Shown: positions 1 to 9,600 of the stretch, piece after piece
Numbering within the stretch: the stretch's first letter is position 1
Layout of the letters: each line of letters begins with the position of its first letter
Origin: Owenia fusiformis
Lineage: Eukaryota > Annelida > Polychaeta > Sabellida > Oweniidae
Length of the DNA: 64,000 nucleotides
NCBI GenBank assembly: GCA_903813345.2
Contig: CAIIXF020000009.1
Span: forward strand, 37,319,759-37,383,758
Direction of reading: 5' to 3'
Made by a program: the position numbers and the translations under genes
Notes under the pieces: generated by a model
Seen by the model: the letters and a program-made list of their open reading frames with translations, nothing else
What the model was told of the DNA's origin: nothing
The model's database searches: none

Positions 1-42
1 CCACTTTACGTCATAGTTGCGCATGCGCACCATTCATTTTTC
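1..42 (+). repeat. Left inverted terminal repeat of DIRS element (partial)
   Basis: Perfect 42-bp reverse complement of 5553-5594. It contains TTACGTCA (6-13), a CRE/ATF-type site, and TGCGCATGCGCA (18-29), which matches the palindromic NRF1 consensus. The repeat probably continues to the left of the window, because the right copy continues past 5594 with other promoter-like motifs. It sits just before the Gag frame and so probably acts as its promoter (inference). Confidence 0.85.
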
Positions 43-115
43 TACCATTTTGAAAGTCACACAAAATTTCAAAAGTGCGATAAATTGGTCCAAAAACGAG
101 CGTTACAAGTCTACT

Positions 116-2116
116 ATGTCGACGAATACAACGCAGTTCGATACAACAGAAGGGGTTAATACCCAGGGTGATCAGCGAGTTAGCCCAGCGCGCTCGGACA
201 AAGGTAAATCACCGGTTGTGAAGTCTAAAGTTCTAGAAAAAGTTCGGCGTGGCCGTAGAGAAAGTCGAAGTAATTCAACTTCAAGTGGGTCAGACTCTGA
301 CACTTCGTTTAAAAGACGTAAAAAACATCGTCACAGAGATTCGGCTTCTCCTAAACGGCGACGTCATAGAACTAAATCTATTTCCTCAAGTCCGAGGGGT
401 AGATACAGATCGAGATCCAGGTCTAGATCCAGGTCTAGACCAAGGAGATCACGTTCTCATTCCTCAAGTCCGAGGGTGAGATACAGATCTAAAGATAGAC
501 TTCACAATCGTAAAAGGTCTAGATCTAAGTCCAGGTCTAGATACAAGTACAAACATAGATCAAAGTCCAGGTCTAGATCAAAGTCTTTGTCCCCAAGTCC
601 GAGGAAAAGACACAAATCTTCACATCATAGATCTGCTTATAGGTCTCATAGATCTCCTTCTTTAAGTCCAAAGAAGAGGTACTATCGTAAACAATCTCCT
701 TCTATAAGTCCTAAAAGGAGACGTTACAGAAATGATAAAGATTCACCCAGGTACGATAAGTATCAATGGGAGAGAGATCAATTTATCAATCCGAGAATTG
801 ATCAAAGACAGGAAATGTTTCAGAATTTCTTGCAAGACCAGCAAGTTCTGAGAGCGATGTATGCAGGATCATCTGCATACATACCTCAAAATATTTCCAA
901 GAGAACACAGTCAAGGCCATGGTCTGTGAATGATGATCACACTCAAGTAAATGATGATCACATACAAGAACAGGATGATCACATTCAAATAAATGATGAT
1001 CAACAATTTAAATCACCTCCTACTCTTACAAGAACCATTTCTCTTAATAGAGATGATGATTCAGTTACTATAGAGTTGGAGAATGATGGTGAACAGGAAG
1101 ATCCTGATACTAAGCCATCAAATGAGGTGGCAAGAGCCAAATTAGAATTTTTGGCAGCCACTGAAGTCGTTAAAAAATCTTTCCCTGAGATAGCAGAGAT
1201 GTCAACACCTAAGAATAAGGTCAAATCTTGGTCTCTAGTGAAAGATAAACCTTCAGTATTGACTAATTCTTTACAACTGCCACTTTGCCCAGGTGTAAAG
1301 AATAACTTGATTGAAGGAGTCAAAATCTTTAACGACTTACCCCAGGATGCCTTTTCCAAAGATTTACCAAATTTTTGTAAGAAAAGATACAAACTTCCTA
1401 AAGCCTTATACCAAATCGTACCAGATGAGGATAAGTTTGAACCCTGCAAAATAGACGAAGATTTTTCGTCCATTGCCAAAACATTCAAGAAGAATGATTC
1501 GCAAAAGGCCAAATTAGACCCTCATTTTGCGAATCTGTCATTGAAGACATTGACAGATTGGGAGGGTGTGTCTAGAGAAAATCTAGTTACTTCCTCTCAC
1601 ACTGAATGGTTCATTGGTTCTGTTAAACCACTGTTTGAGGATCTATTAAAAGAAGAAGGAATGGATCCTTCTTTATGTCAGAAAATAGAACAGGCTTTGA
1701 CATTAATTAAAGCAGCTGGTCACTGCATTGAGGATGGGTATCGTCTTAATGCTTTTTTGCTCAATCAAATAGTAGCATGCAGGAGACATTCTTACCTTTC
1801 CATGAAGGCGGATAAAGATATCCCCTTTGCAGATCTCAAAGAACTTATGACTCTTGAGCCCCAAACTGGGAAGTTGTTTCAAGACAACTTGGCCAAAGTG
1901 AAAGAAAATTTGAGGAAAGCTAAAAATGATATAGCGCAGAATCAAATTCTAGACTACACCTCTAAAAAGGAGGACAAAAACAAACCCAAAACTTCCAATA
2001 AGTTCCAGAACAAAGACAGTTCTTTTCGTGGAAAAGGACGGGGTTCAAAGAGTTTTTCTCGAGGAAGAGGCAGAGGTAAATCTGTCGGTAGAGGAAAGTC
2101 CACTGATAAACAGTGA
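116..2116 (+). CDS. DIRS Gag-like protein with an SR-rich domain
   Basis: Presumed Gag/nucleocapsid ORF of the DIRS element, expected to package element RNA. The frame is open from base 17; ATGs occur at 23 and 116. I chose 116 because 23 lies within the terminal repeat and the putative NRF1 motif. From about residue 40 to 225 there is a striking arginine-serine domain with RSRSRS runs and many SPK/SPR motifs, like SR splicing factors. It is followed by an acidic segment with repeated DDHIQ units (about 910-1000), a globular region (about 1110-1950) and an RG-rich C-terminus (FRGKGRG, FSRGRGRGK), which would bind RNA. No CCHC knuckle is visible. The RT frame begins before this ORF ends, in the +1 frame. 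Confidence 0.8.
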   Translation: MSTNTTQFDTTEGVNTQGDQRVSPARSDKGKSPVVKSKVLEKVRRGRRESRSNSTSSGSDSDTSFKRRKKHRHRDSASPKRRRHRTKSISSSPRGRYRSRSRSRSRSRPRRSRSHSSSPRVRYRSKDRLHNRKRSRSKSRSRYKYKHRSKSRSRSKSLSPSPRKRHKSSHHRSAYRSHRSPSLSPKKRYYRKQSPSISPKRRRYRNDKDSPRYDKYQWERDQFINPRIDQRQEMFQNFLQDQQVLRAMYAGSSAYIPQNISKRTQSRPWSVNDDHTQVNDDHIQEQDDHIQINDDQQFKSPPTLTRTISLNRDDDSVTIELENDGEQEDPDTKPSNEVARAKLEFLAATEVVKKSFPEIAEMSTPKNKVKSWSLVKDKPSVLTNSLQLPLCPGVKNNLIEGVKIFNDLPQDAFSKDLPNFCKKRYKLPKALYQIVPDEDKFEPCKIDEDFSSIAKTFKKNDSQKAKLDPHFANLSLKTLTDWEGVSRENLVTSSHTEWFIGSVKPLFEDLLKEEGMDPSLCQKIEQALTLIKAAGHCIEDGYRLNAFLLNQIVACRRHSYLSMKADKDIPFADLKELMTLEPQTGKLFQDNLAKVKENLRKAKNDIAQNQILDYTSKKEDKNKPKTSNKFQNKDSSFRGKGRGSKSFSRGRGRGKSVGRGKSTDKQ

Positions 2117-4205
2117 CTTATTCCAGGTCGAAAATTACCTCCATACATCGTCAAACGACAAAGTGGGTGGGAGGTTGATGGAATTCTGGCAGGAATGGAG
2201 TCAAATAAATGCTTCGGCAAAAGTGATAAACCTTTTAAAAGAAGGCTATTATCTTCCATTCAAAGAAAAGCCAAAGTTACAAAAGACTCCCCTTTGGTCA
2301 GAATTCCACAATCCTCTAAAAAGAGAGGCAGTTTTCGACCTAATCAACACTCTCCTAGAGGAGAATGCTATAGAACAAGTAGAAGACATTTCTTCCCCAG
2401 GGTTTTACAGTCGAATATTTCTGGTTCCAAAAAAGTCATCCGACAAATGGAGACCCGTGACAGACCTGTCAACTCTAAATCTATTTCTGAATGTCCCATC
2501 ATTCAAGATGGACACTCCAGAAATCATCAAAAGAAATCTGGAGAAGGGAATGTACATGACTTCTATAGACCTTCGACAGGCCTATTTGCATGTCCCTATC
2601 GCCAGGTCTCACCAGAAATATCTGAGATTTGCCGTGAAAAATCGGGGAGTCTTCCAATGGAAATGTCTTCCATTTGGTCTAGCAACAGCTCCTTTAATTT
2701 TCACAGAGATAGTTTCTCAGATCAAAAAATTCCTTCATTCAATAAATATAAAGATGTTCCAGTATCTCGACGATTGGATGATAATAGCATCATCACACCA
2801 AGTAAGTTCAGAGAACACAAAGACTGTGTGCAACTTAACGAAAAAGTTAGGCTTTCTCCTAAATCTGGAGAAGTCAGAGTTAAATCCAACTCAGCAACAT
2901 ACTTACCTGGGCTCACTTTACGACCTAAAGAAAGGTCTAATTTTACCCACTCAATACAGAGTAGAGTTACTCGAAACAGAGATACAGCGTTTCCTAGCGA
3001 AACCTTTACAAACAGCAAAATTCTGGAAAAGAATTTTGGGTCTCCTAGCGGCAACAGAGAAAATTGTGCCACTAGGGAGATTGTTCATGAGGGAGATGCA
3101 ATACGATCTCCAGAGAAATTGGAATGCCTCAAAGGACATGAACATTTTGATTCCATGGTCCAAAATGACAAGACAAGACTTAGTCTGGTGGCTAAACAAG
3201 GACAATCTTGTGAAAGGTGTTTCAATTCAAATGCAGAATTCAATAGATCTAAAACTGTTCACAGACAGTTCAATGACAGCTTGGGGAGCATATTTAGAAA
3301 ATCTAGAAGTTTCAAAGATGTGGTCCAAACAAGATCTGAACCTGCACATCAACATGAAGGAGTTGATGGCAGTAGAGTTAAGTCTCAAACATTTTCAACC
3401 TCAAGTACAGGGGAAAAGGATACAAGTATCCTCAGACAATGCATCCACTGTGGCCTATTTGAAAAATCAAGGCGGCACACATTCTTACCAGTTATTCAAG
3501 GTAACAAAAAGAATTCTGCTATGGAATCAAGTCAACAATATAGAAATGACAATACGTCATATTCCAGGGAGATTGAACATTCTGGCAGATGCTCTGTCCA
3601 GAAAGTCTCAGATTCTGTCAACAGAGTGGAGTCTGAAAGATCAAATTTTCCATGCAATTTGCAGGAAATGGGGAAAACCTCTAGTAGACCTTTTTGCGAC
3701 ACGACACAACACGAAATTACCTCTATTTGTGTCACCAGTCCCGGATATGCTAGCATGGGAGGTAGATGCTCTAAGTATGGATTGGAAAGGTCTGTGGGCT
3801 TATGCCTTTCCCCCGACACCATTAATCTCTCTAGTTCTGAACAAGATGTTGCAAACGGCAAATGTAGAAATGATTCTCATTGCCCCATTATGGGAGAAAC
3901 AAGCATGGTATCCCAGACTGTTAGAGTCTCTTGTAGAGAAACCTCTACACATTCCAGTAGTTCCAAAAATGTTGAAACAGACAAGACAATGGGTATTTCA
4001 TCAAAATCCCCAAATATTCAAGCTTCACGCTTGGAGGCTGTCAAACAATCCTTTAAAAACAAAGGCTTTTCAAACAAGGTTGCAGAAAGAATTGCAAAAC
4101 CTCAAAGAAACTCCTCGATCAAGGTATATGACTCGAAATGGAGAGTCTGGGCTAGTTGGTGTTCTGAACGGAATAGAGATCCATTCAGAACTTCTGTTAC
4201 TGTAG
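2028..4205 (+). CDS. DIRS reverse transcriptase - RNase H polyprotein
   Basis: Copies element RNA into DNA. The RT domain spans about residues 50-320, with KWRPVTDLSTLN, LRQAYLHVPIA, LPFGLATAP and the catalytic YLDD (near base 2760). RNase H follows with FTDSSMTAWGAY (about 3256), the MAVELSL helix, SSDNASTVAYL and the HIPGRLNILADALSR ending typical of DIRS and pararetroviral-type RNase H. The C-terminal part (LVDLFATRHN, AYAFPPTPL, LIAPLW) is the region between RNase H and recombinase described in DIRS elements as DAM-methyltransferase-like. The first codon of the open frame at 2028 is GTG and the first ATG near the conserved start is at 2178. The frame is +1 relative to Gag and overlaps it by about 90 bases, so expression probably needs frameshifting or reinitiation. 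Confidence 0.92.
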   Translation: MEKDGVQRVFLEEEAEVNLSVEESPLINSDLFQVENYLHTSSNDKVGGRLMEFWQEWSQINASAKVINLLKEGYYLPFKEKPKLQKTPLWSEFHNPLKREAVFDLINTLLEENAIEQVEDISSPGFYSRIFLVPKKSSDKWRPVTDLSTLNLFLNVPSFKMDTPEIIKRNLEKGMYMTSIDLRQAYLHVPIARSHQKYLRFAVKNRGVFQWKCLPFGLATAPLIFTEIVSQIKKFLHSINIKMFQYLDDWMIIASSHQVSSENTKTVCNLTKKLGFLLNLEKSELNPTQQHTYLGSLYDLKKGLILPTQYRVELLETEIQRFLAKPLQTAKFWKRILGLLAATEKIVPLGRLFMREMQYDLQRNWNASKDMNILIPWSKMTRQDLVWWLNKDNLVKGVSIQMQNSIDLKLFTDSSMTAWGAYLENLEVSKMWSKQDLNLHINMKELMAVELSLKHFQPQVQGKRIQVSSDNASTVAYLKNQGGTHSYQLFKVTKRILLWNQVNNIEMTIRHIPGRLNILADALSRKSQILSTEWSLKDQIFHAICRKWGKPLVDLFATRHNTKLPLFVSPVPDMLAWEVDALSMDWKGLWAYAFPPTPLISLVLNKMLQTANVEMILIAPLWEKQAWYPRLLESLVEKPLHIPVVPKMLKQTRQWVFHQNPQIFKLHAWRLSNNPLKTKAFQTRLQKELQNLKETPRSRYMTRNGESGLVGVLNGIEIHSELLLL

Positions 4206-5092
4206 TAGCCGATTTTCTGAATTGGTTATTTGAAGATAGAAAACTTCAACCAGTTACTATAGCAGGATACAGAACAGCCTTAGGTAATACTCTGAAAGAA
4301 ACTTCGAATTTAGATATTGGTTCAGATCCTTTGATTTCTTGTTTGTTATCTAATTTCAAACAAGAAAGACCGAGGAATATCTCTAATAAAATTCCAAACT
4401 GGGATTTAAATGTGGTCCTACAAGGTCTTATGAGACCTCCTTTTGAACCTATCGAGATAGTTGATTTAAAATTTGTCACGTGGAAAACAGTTTTTCTCAC
4501 TCTGTTAGCATCTGCAGCAAGACGCAGTGAGATACATGCCTTGGTGCTTAAGAAGGTGTCACATAGTATTGACTGGCAATCCATTTTTCTAGGATTCAAA
4601 TCTGACTTTGTACCCAAGACCTTACTAAAGGCTGGAGGTACTGTCCTGAAGGACATTGAGATAAAAGCCTTAACAGGTTTTTTGACACCAGATCTTCAAG
4701 ATGATAAGCTTCTATGCCCTGTTAGAGCATTAAAAGTTTATATGAGAAGATCAAAGCCCATGAGAGATAAACAACAAAGATTGTTTATATCATACAAGAA
4801 AGGCTATAAAGAAGAGATACATGCTAACACAATAACTTCATGGGTGAAGAATTGTGTAGCAAAGGCATTACAGTCTTTTCCCAAGCATGCTGAGCAGGTT
4901 TATAAGGTTAAAACTCACCAACTCAGAGCCTTATCAACTTCCATTGCTTTTGCGAAGAATTGCACTCTAGACGAGATTATTCAAGCTGGAAGATGGACTA
5001 ACTTTAACACGTTCGCTTCATTTTACTTAAAGGAAGTGTCCTTGAAAGACTTCGAAGGCAACCACTTCATTGCTGCGAACAAAACTGTTTAA
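3980..5092 (+). CDS. DIRS tyrosine recombinase
   Basis: Site-specific recombinase that would integrate the circular cDNA. The frame is open from an ATG at 2195, but up to about 3980 it only shadows the RT gene in another frame, so I give the recombinase-like part. The N-terminal SAM-like domain covers about 4030-4330 (KVAERIA, YDSKWRVWASWC, VADFLNWLFE). The catalytic part shows the first arginine in SAARRSEIHAL (about 4510-4540), the HxxR box in THQLRALS (about 4913-4936), then GRWTNFNTFASFYL with the nucleophilic tyrosine near 5025. Stop is TAA at 5090-5092. It overlaps the RT ORF by about 225 bases and shares its frame with Gag. The true translation start is not visible. Confidence 0.9.
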   Translation, partial: DKTMGISSKSPNIQASRLEAVKQSFKNKGFSNKVAERIAKPQRNSSIKVYDSKWRVWASWCSERNRDPFRTSVTVVADFLNWLFEDRKLQPVTIAGYRTALGNTLKETSNLDIGSDPLISCLLSNFKQERPRNISNKIPNWDLNVVLQGLMRPPFEPIEIVDLKFVTWKTVFLTLLASAARRSEIHALVLKKVSHSIDWQSIFLGFKSDFVPKTLLKAGGTVLKDIEIKALTGFLTPDLQDDKLLCPVRALKVYMRRSKPMRDKQQRLFISYKKGYKEEIHANTITSWVKNCVAKALQSFPKHAEQVYKVKTHQLRALSTSIAFAKNCTLDEIIQAGRWTNFNTFASFYLKEVSLKDFEGNHFIAANKTV

Positions 5093-5381
5093 GTAAGTTT
5101 AAAAGTCTTATAGTTCATTATCCTACCAATAAAAGGTGGAAAGTTTTTTGTTATTCATATCCATTTATTTGTTATCAATAATTAAGATATGAATAACAAA
5201 GGAGTGTGCTTGGATAAATTATTTTCACTTGTTACTTTTAGTTTTGCGTTGCAAAATTATTTAACTTAATATCCTATGGTAAGGATAGTGATTCAAGTAC
5301 GAATTCTAATCAGTTAATGCTGTTTTTGGAGTATTTTATTTTCTAAGCTAATATCCCTCCACCTGCTCTGGTGGGATTCAG

Positions 5382-5495
5382 CATATTGTAATGACATAAT
5401 TGGTAAGTGATATTAATTTACGTAGTAAAATCCCAAAATTTTATGTAATTTTGGTTTTTATAAGTTAATTATACTTACCTATTATGTCATTACAT
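5382..5495. repeat. Internal complementary region of DIRS element
   Basis: The segment begins with TAATGACATAATTGGTAAGT-like sequence and ends with its near reverse complement, so it is a palindrome with its centre near 5440. Its right half is the reverse complement of the outer right end (5684-5745). In DIRS elements such a region templates the joining of the two termini during circle formation; that role is known for the family and inferred here. Confidence 0.75.
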
Positions 5496-5552
5496 CAAAA
5501 GCCCTCCCTTGCCACCCCGCTAATCAGCTTTAAAATAAGCGTTTCACCTAGT

Positions 5553-5760
5553 GAAAAATGAATGGTGCGCATGCGCAACTATGACGTAAAGTGGGCGGGG
5601 CTTCCGGGAAACCGAAAGTGAAAGTGAAAGTAGAAAATAATTGTTCCAATAAAAGGTGACTATGGTAGCTTTTAGCATATTGTAATGACATAATAGGTAA
5701 GTATAATTAACTTATAAAAACCAAAATTACATAAAATTTTGGGAGTTTTTAACTTAGATA
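5553..5760 (-). repeat. Right inverted terminal repeat and outer end of DIRS element
   Basis: 5553-5594 mirrors bases 1-42 exactly. Beyond that are a GC box (5593-5600), an ETS-type CTTCCGG (5601-5607) and a triple GAAAGT run (5614-5630) resembling an IRF/ISRE site. The outermost part, about 5676-5745, is repeated in inverted form at 5431-5495. It includes AGGTAAGTAT, a consensus 5' splice site, at about 5695-5704. Motif functions are inferred from consensus only. Confidence 0.75.
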
Positions 5761-6638
5761 TGTACAGAAAAGAAAGTTTATGTCATTCTCCCTTAATTAT
5801 GAACAGTGCATTTTCTGTTTAAACATGTGTATTATATGCAGTATTGATACATTCATACAATATGAAAGCTGTACATTGATAAGTGGTTGCAATACATGTA
5901 TATGAGTCAAAAGGGGTCCTCATTTGTATCATCAACAGGCATCTCAGAAACAGTTTGCATTATGCCCCTAAGATCAACCCATCATCATGATTTCAAAATG
6001 TATCCTGTATTGTAGATGCAGTTCAAATATGATACATTTAAAAATATAGAACATGATTGTACTTTGCAGCTTTATATAAACTGAAAATCATTTTAATGTT
6101 TGTTAAATGTTGCCTTGTTGTGATGAATTTTTCATCACTACCTGAATTTCTTGTTATGTTTTGTGAATTAACACACAAAAGTGTTTGGATTTTGGGTACA
6201 AGGTTTTTCTGTCAAAATGTATATCCTCTAGCAGCTGAATGTCCGAGGAATAATTCTGGAATGATGAAGTTTACATACAAAACATGCCAAATTGCTGCCA
6301 TGTTCTTTCCCAATAAAAAATATCTTATCACAAGGATTTATTTGCTTTGCTTTACAAATAATTGCAAATAAATTATCACAGGAGAAAGTAATAAACCCTG
6401 AGAGAGGAACATGCAGCATGAAAATGTTGTCCACATTATTATCAACCATTTGAGTCTTAGGTATTTCCATAAAACTCTCAGCTTCATTTCTATTAATCTG
6501 TAATTCTTCTGCATGGCAGACAACAGTTCATCATATCTTGATCCAAGATATGCAACTTCATGAAAAAGAGTCAAAAGTTTAAACTTGTTCCACACATCCT
6601 CAAGTCCACTATCAAAGTGTCACAATTATATACCAACA
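5761..6638. other. Intergenic / probable 3' UTR of the ankyrin gene
   Basis: No convincing gene on the plus strand. On the minus strand, downstream of the ankyrin stop codon, an open stretch at 6338-6595 encodes a hydrophobic-looking sequence of no recognised family, perhaps a decayed former C-terminus. AATAAA on the minus strand at 6337-6342 is about 300 bases after the stop and is a plausible poly(A) signal. Confidence 0.4.
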
Positions 6639-9600
6639 CTATTGTGGTGTAACAATTTTCTCAAATATGTCATAAATCGGCTTTGGAAATTCTCCGCAGT
6701 CAACTAATGATTTCACATATTCAACTCCATGTGCTTCCCTTGTACTCATTGCTGCTATGTGCTCAAGTCTCAAATCTTTAGGGTATTGTTCAAGCAGCTT
6801 TTTGAAGGCAGTTGAATAGGCAAAGTCCATTGTGTTTAGACCTTTGTCAATTCGATTTCTATTGACATTCTCATTATCACTGTCATGATCACTGTCACTG
6901 TCTTCATCAGTTTCATCATCACTTTCACTGTCACTATCTCCATCTGCAGCATTCTGGAGAATAGAGGCTATTTCTGTTGCCTTTATCTTTGTAATTATGC
7001 TGAATTCATGTATGCTTGTAATGTTGTTGTTAACCATTGCTCTGATTTCTCCTATCAGCCTAAATCTACATGGCTTACAACTATATTGCAATAGCATCCT
7101 GTATAGAAAGATGATAGTGTCGTACATTCTGTAATAACATTTGATGTCACTGACTATCTCTTTTGTGAACTTACATAAATCCAAAGTTGCTCCTTTCAGG
7201 AGGAGTAACTTGACCAAGTGTTCTGTAATACTGAATGATGCAAAACATGATCTAATTATACAGCTTGTTAAAGCGTATGTCATAGCAGTTTGACCCTGCC
7301 TTGTACAAGCATTGACTTCTGCTCTTCCAGCAAGAATCATTTTTGCACAATTGTAGCATCCACTTTTGCAGGTAAACATGAGTGCATTGCGGCCATTTTG
7401 GTCATTTATATTCACATTAGCTCCAGCGTCCAGTAGTTCTTCCACACTGTCACACTGGTGTCTTGGCATACATGCATACATCAAGGCTGTCTTCTCAGTA
7501 AGGTCAACCTCATCTAGGGAAGCTCCAAGATCTATTGTTCTTTCCAAAAAGCTGATATCTCCATCCCTTGCAAATAACATCAATGGCGTTTGTCCAGTTG
7601 TTAAATCTTTGGAATTCACATCTATATGTTCCCTGCTTAATAGGATCCTTATGGAGTCAGTGTAGCCTTTCTCTTTCAATGTTGACAGTAAACATTTTGT
7701 TTGTTTCTCTGAATATCTTTCTGAAGCACCATGACTTAGTAGATCACTGATACAGGGCTCCTGATTATCGTTCCATTCCAGAACTTGTCTCAAAGGAGTA
7801 TGTCCATTTGAATCAGCATTGTTGACATTAGCTCCATACTCAACCAGGACTTTCACACGCCTATGGTTCTCTGACTCTAAGGCCTCCCATAATGCTGTTT
7901 GTCCATTTAGACCATATGTTCCAGTCTTTGCTCCTTTTTGTAACAAATACTTCAGGGTATCGATGTCCTTGCATTCCATTAGTGGTGTCACACTAAATGT
8001 GCCTGAATGATTCACATCAGCTCCATGATTTACCAGTACCCTCACACGTTCATAATGCTGTAAGTCTAAAGCATTCAATAATGCAGTTTGTCCAATGCTA
8101 TCACTTGCTTCAGTGTCAGCTCCATTCTGTAGCAATAAGTTTGTAACTTTAACATCCTTACACATCATTAGTGGTGTTGTACCATTATTGTCAGAATGAT
8201 TGACAGTAGCACCTTGCTTTACTAATTCTTCTACACATTCATAGTCCTCATTCTCCAACTTCTTCAATAAAACTGTTCTTCCATCAGGATCACATGTTTC
8301 AGTGCTGGCCTTGTATTGTAACAACATCTTAATGATATTCAAATCATTGCATAACATCAATGGTGTTCTACCCTTATTGTCAGCATGATTCACATTAGCA
8401 CCATTCTTTATTAATGCTTTCACACTCTCATAGTCCTCATCCTCCAACTTCCTTAATAAAACTGTTTGTCCATCAAGGTTACATGCTTCTGTATCAGCCT
8501 TCTGTTGTAACAGCAACTTCATAATATTCAAATCCTTGCATAACATCAGTGGTGTTCTACCATCATTGTCAGCATGATTCACATTAGCACCATTCTCAAT
8601 TAATATTTCCACATACTCATACATGTCACAGTCCTCATTCTCCAACTTCTTCAATAATACTGTTCTTCCATCAGGATCACATTCTTCAGTGTTAGCCTTG
8701 CCTTGTAACAATAACTTCATGATATCAATATCATCACATAGCATCAGTGGTGTCATTCCATCATTAGCTGGATGATTTACTTGAGTTCCATATTCTACCA
8801 GTGCTTTCAGACATTCTACTTTATTTGACTTTACAGCCCTTAACAGTATTGTTTCTCTATTTGGACCAACTGCATAAGCGTCAGCACCATGTTGTATCAG
8901 GAAGTGAATGATATCAATATCCATGGATAGAATCAAGGGTGTTGAATTAACAAAAATAGGCTGATTCACTTGAGGGAAATGCTGAACCAAATCATTCACA
9001 AAACAATCTGTCTCTGATTTTGAAGCATTCCACCATGCTATAAGTGGTGAGGTACCATCATTGTCACAATGATTGACATCAGCACCATACTGAACCAGTG
9101 CTTTCACACACTCATAGTTGTCAGATTCTGATGCTTTCCACAATGCTGTTTGTCCATCAAGATCACATGCTTCTGTGTCAGCCTTGTGTTGTAATAATAG
9201 CTTTATGATATTCAAATCCTTGCATAACATCAGTGGTGTACTACCATTTCTGTCAGGATGATTCACATTAGCACCATTCTCTATTAATGCTTTCACACAC
9301 TCATAGTCCTCATTCTCTACCATCTCCAATAATACAGTTCTTCCATTAGAATCACATGCTTCTGTGTTAGCCTTGTATTGTAACAACAACTTCATGATAT
9401 CAATATCATTGCATATCATCAGTGGTGTTCTACCCTTATTATCAGAATGATTCACATTAGCACCTTTCTCTATTAATGCTTTCACACACTCAAAGTCCTC
9501 ATTCTCTACCATCTTCAACAATACAGTTTTTCCATCAGAAACACATGCTTCAGTGTTAGCCTTGTGTTGTAATAATAACTTCATGATATTAACATCCTTG

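Larger units (their letters stand above)
1..5760 (+). mobile_element. DIRS-type tyrosine-recombinase retrotransposon, nearly complete
   Basis: A DIRS element copies itself through a reverse transcriptase but integrates with a tyrosine recombinase, so it lacks LTRs and an integrase. Seen here in order: SR-rich Gag, RT plus RNase H, and recombinase, all open. Bases 1-42 are the exact reverse complement of 5553-5594, giving the inverted terminal repeats typical of the group. A palindromic segment at about 5382-5495 is related to the outer right end (5676-5745): 5431-5492 is its reverse complement and 5382-5407 its direct copy, as expected for the internal complementary region of DIRS elements. 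The left tip lies before base 1. Open frames and a perfect terminal repeat suggest a young copy. The exact right boundary (about 5745-5760) is inferred. Confidence 0.9.

Noticed and set aside
2195-3980. N-terminal ~600 codons of the frame that ends in the recombinase
   Set aside because: Lies wholly over the RT/RNase H gene in another frame and shows no domain of its own; treated as overlap, with the recombinase starting near 3980.
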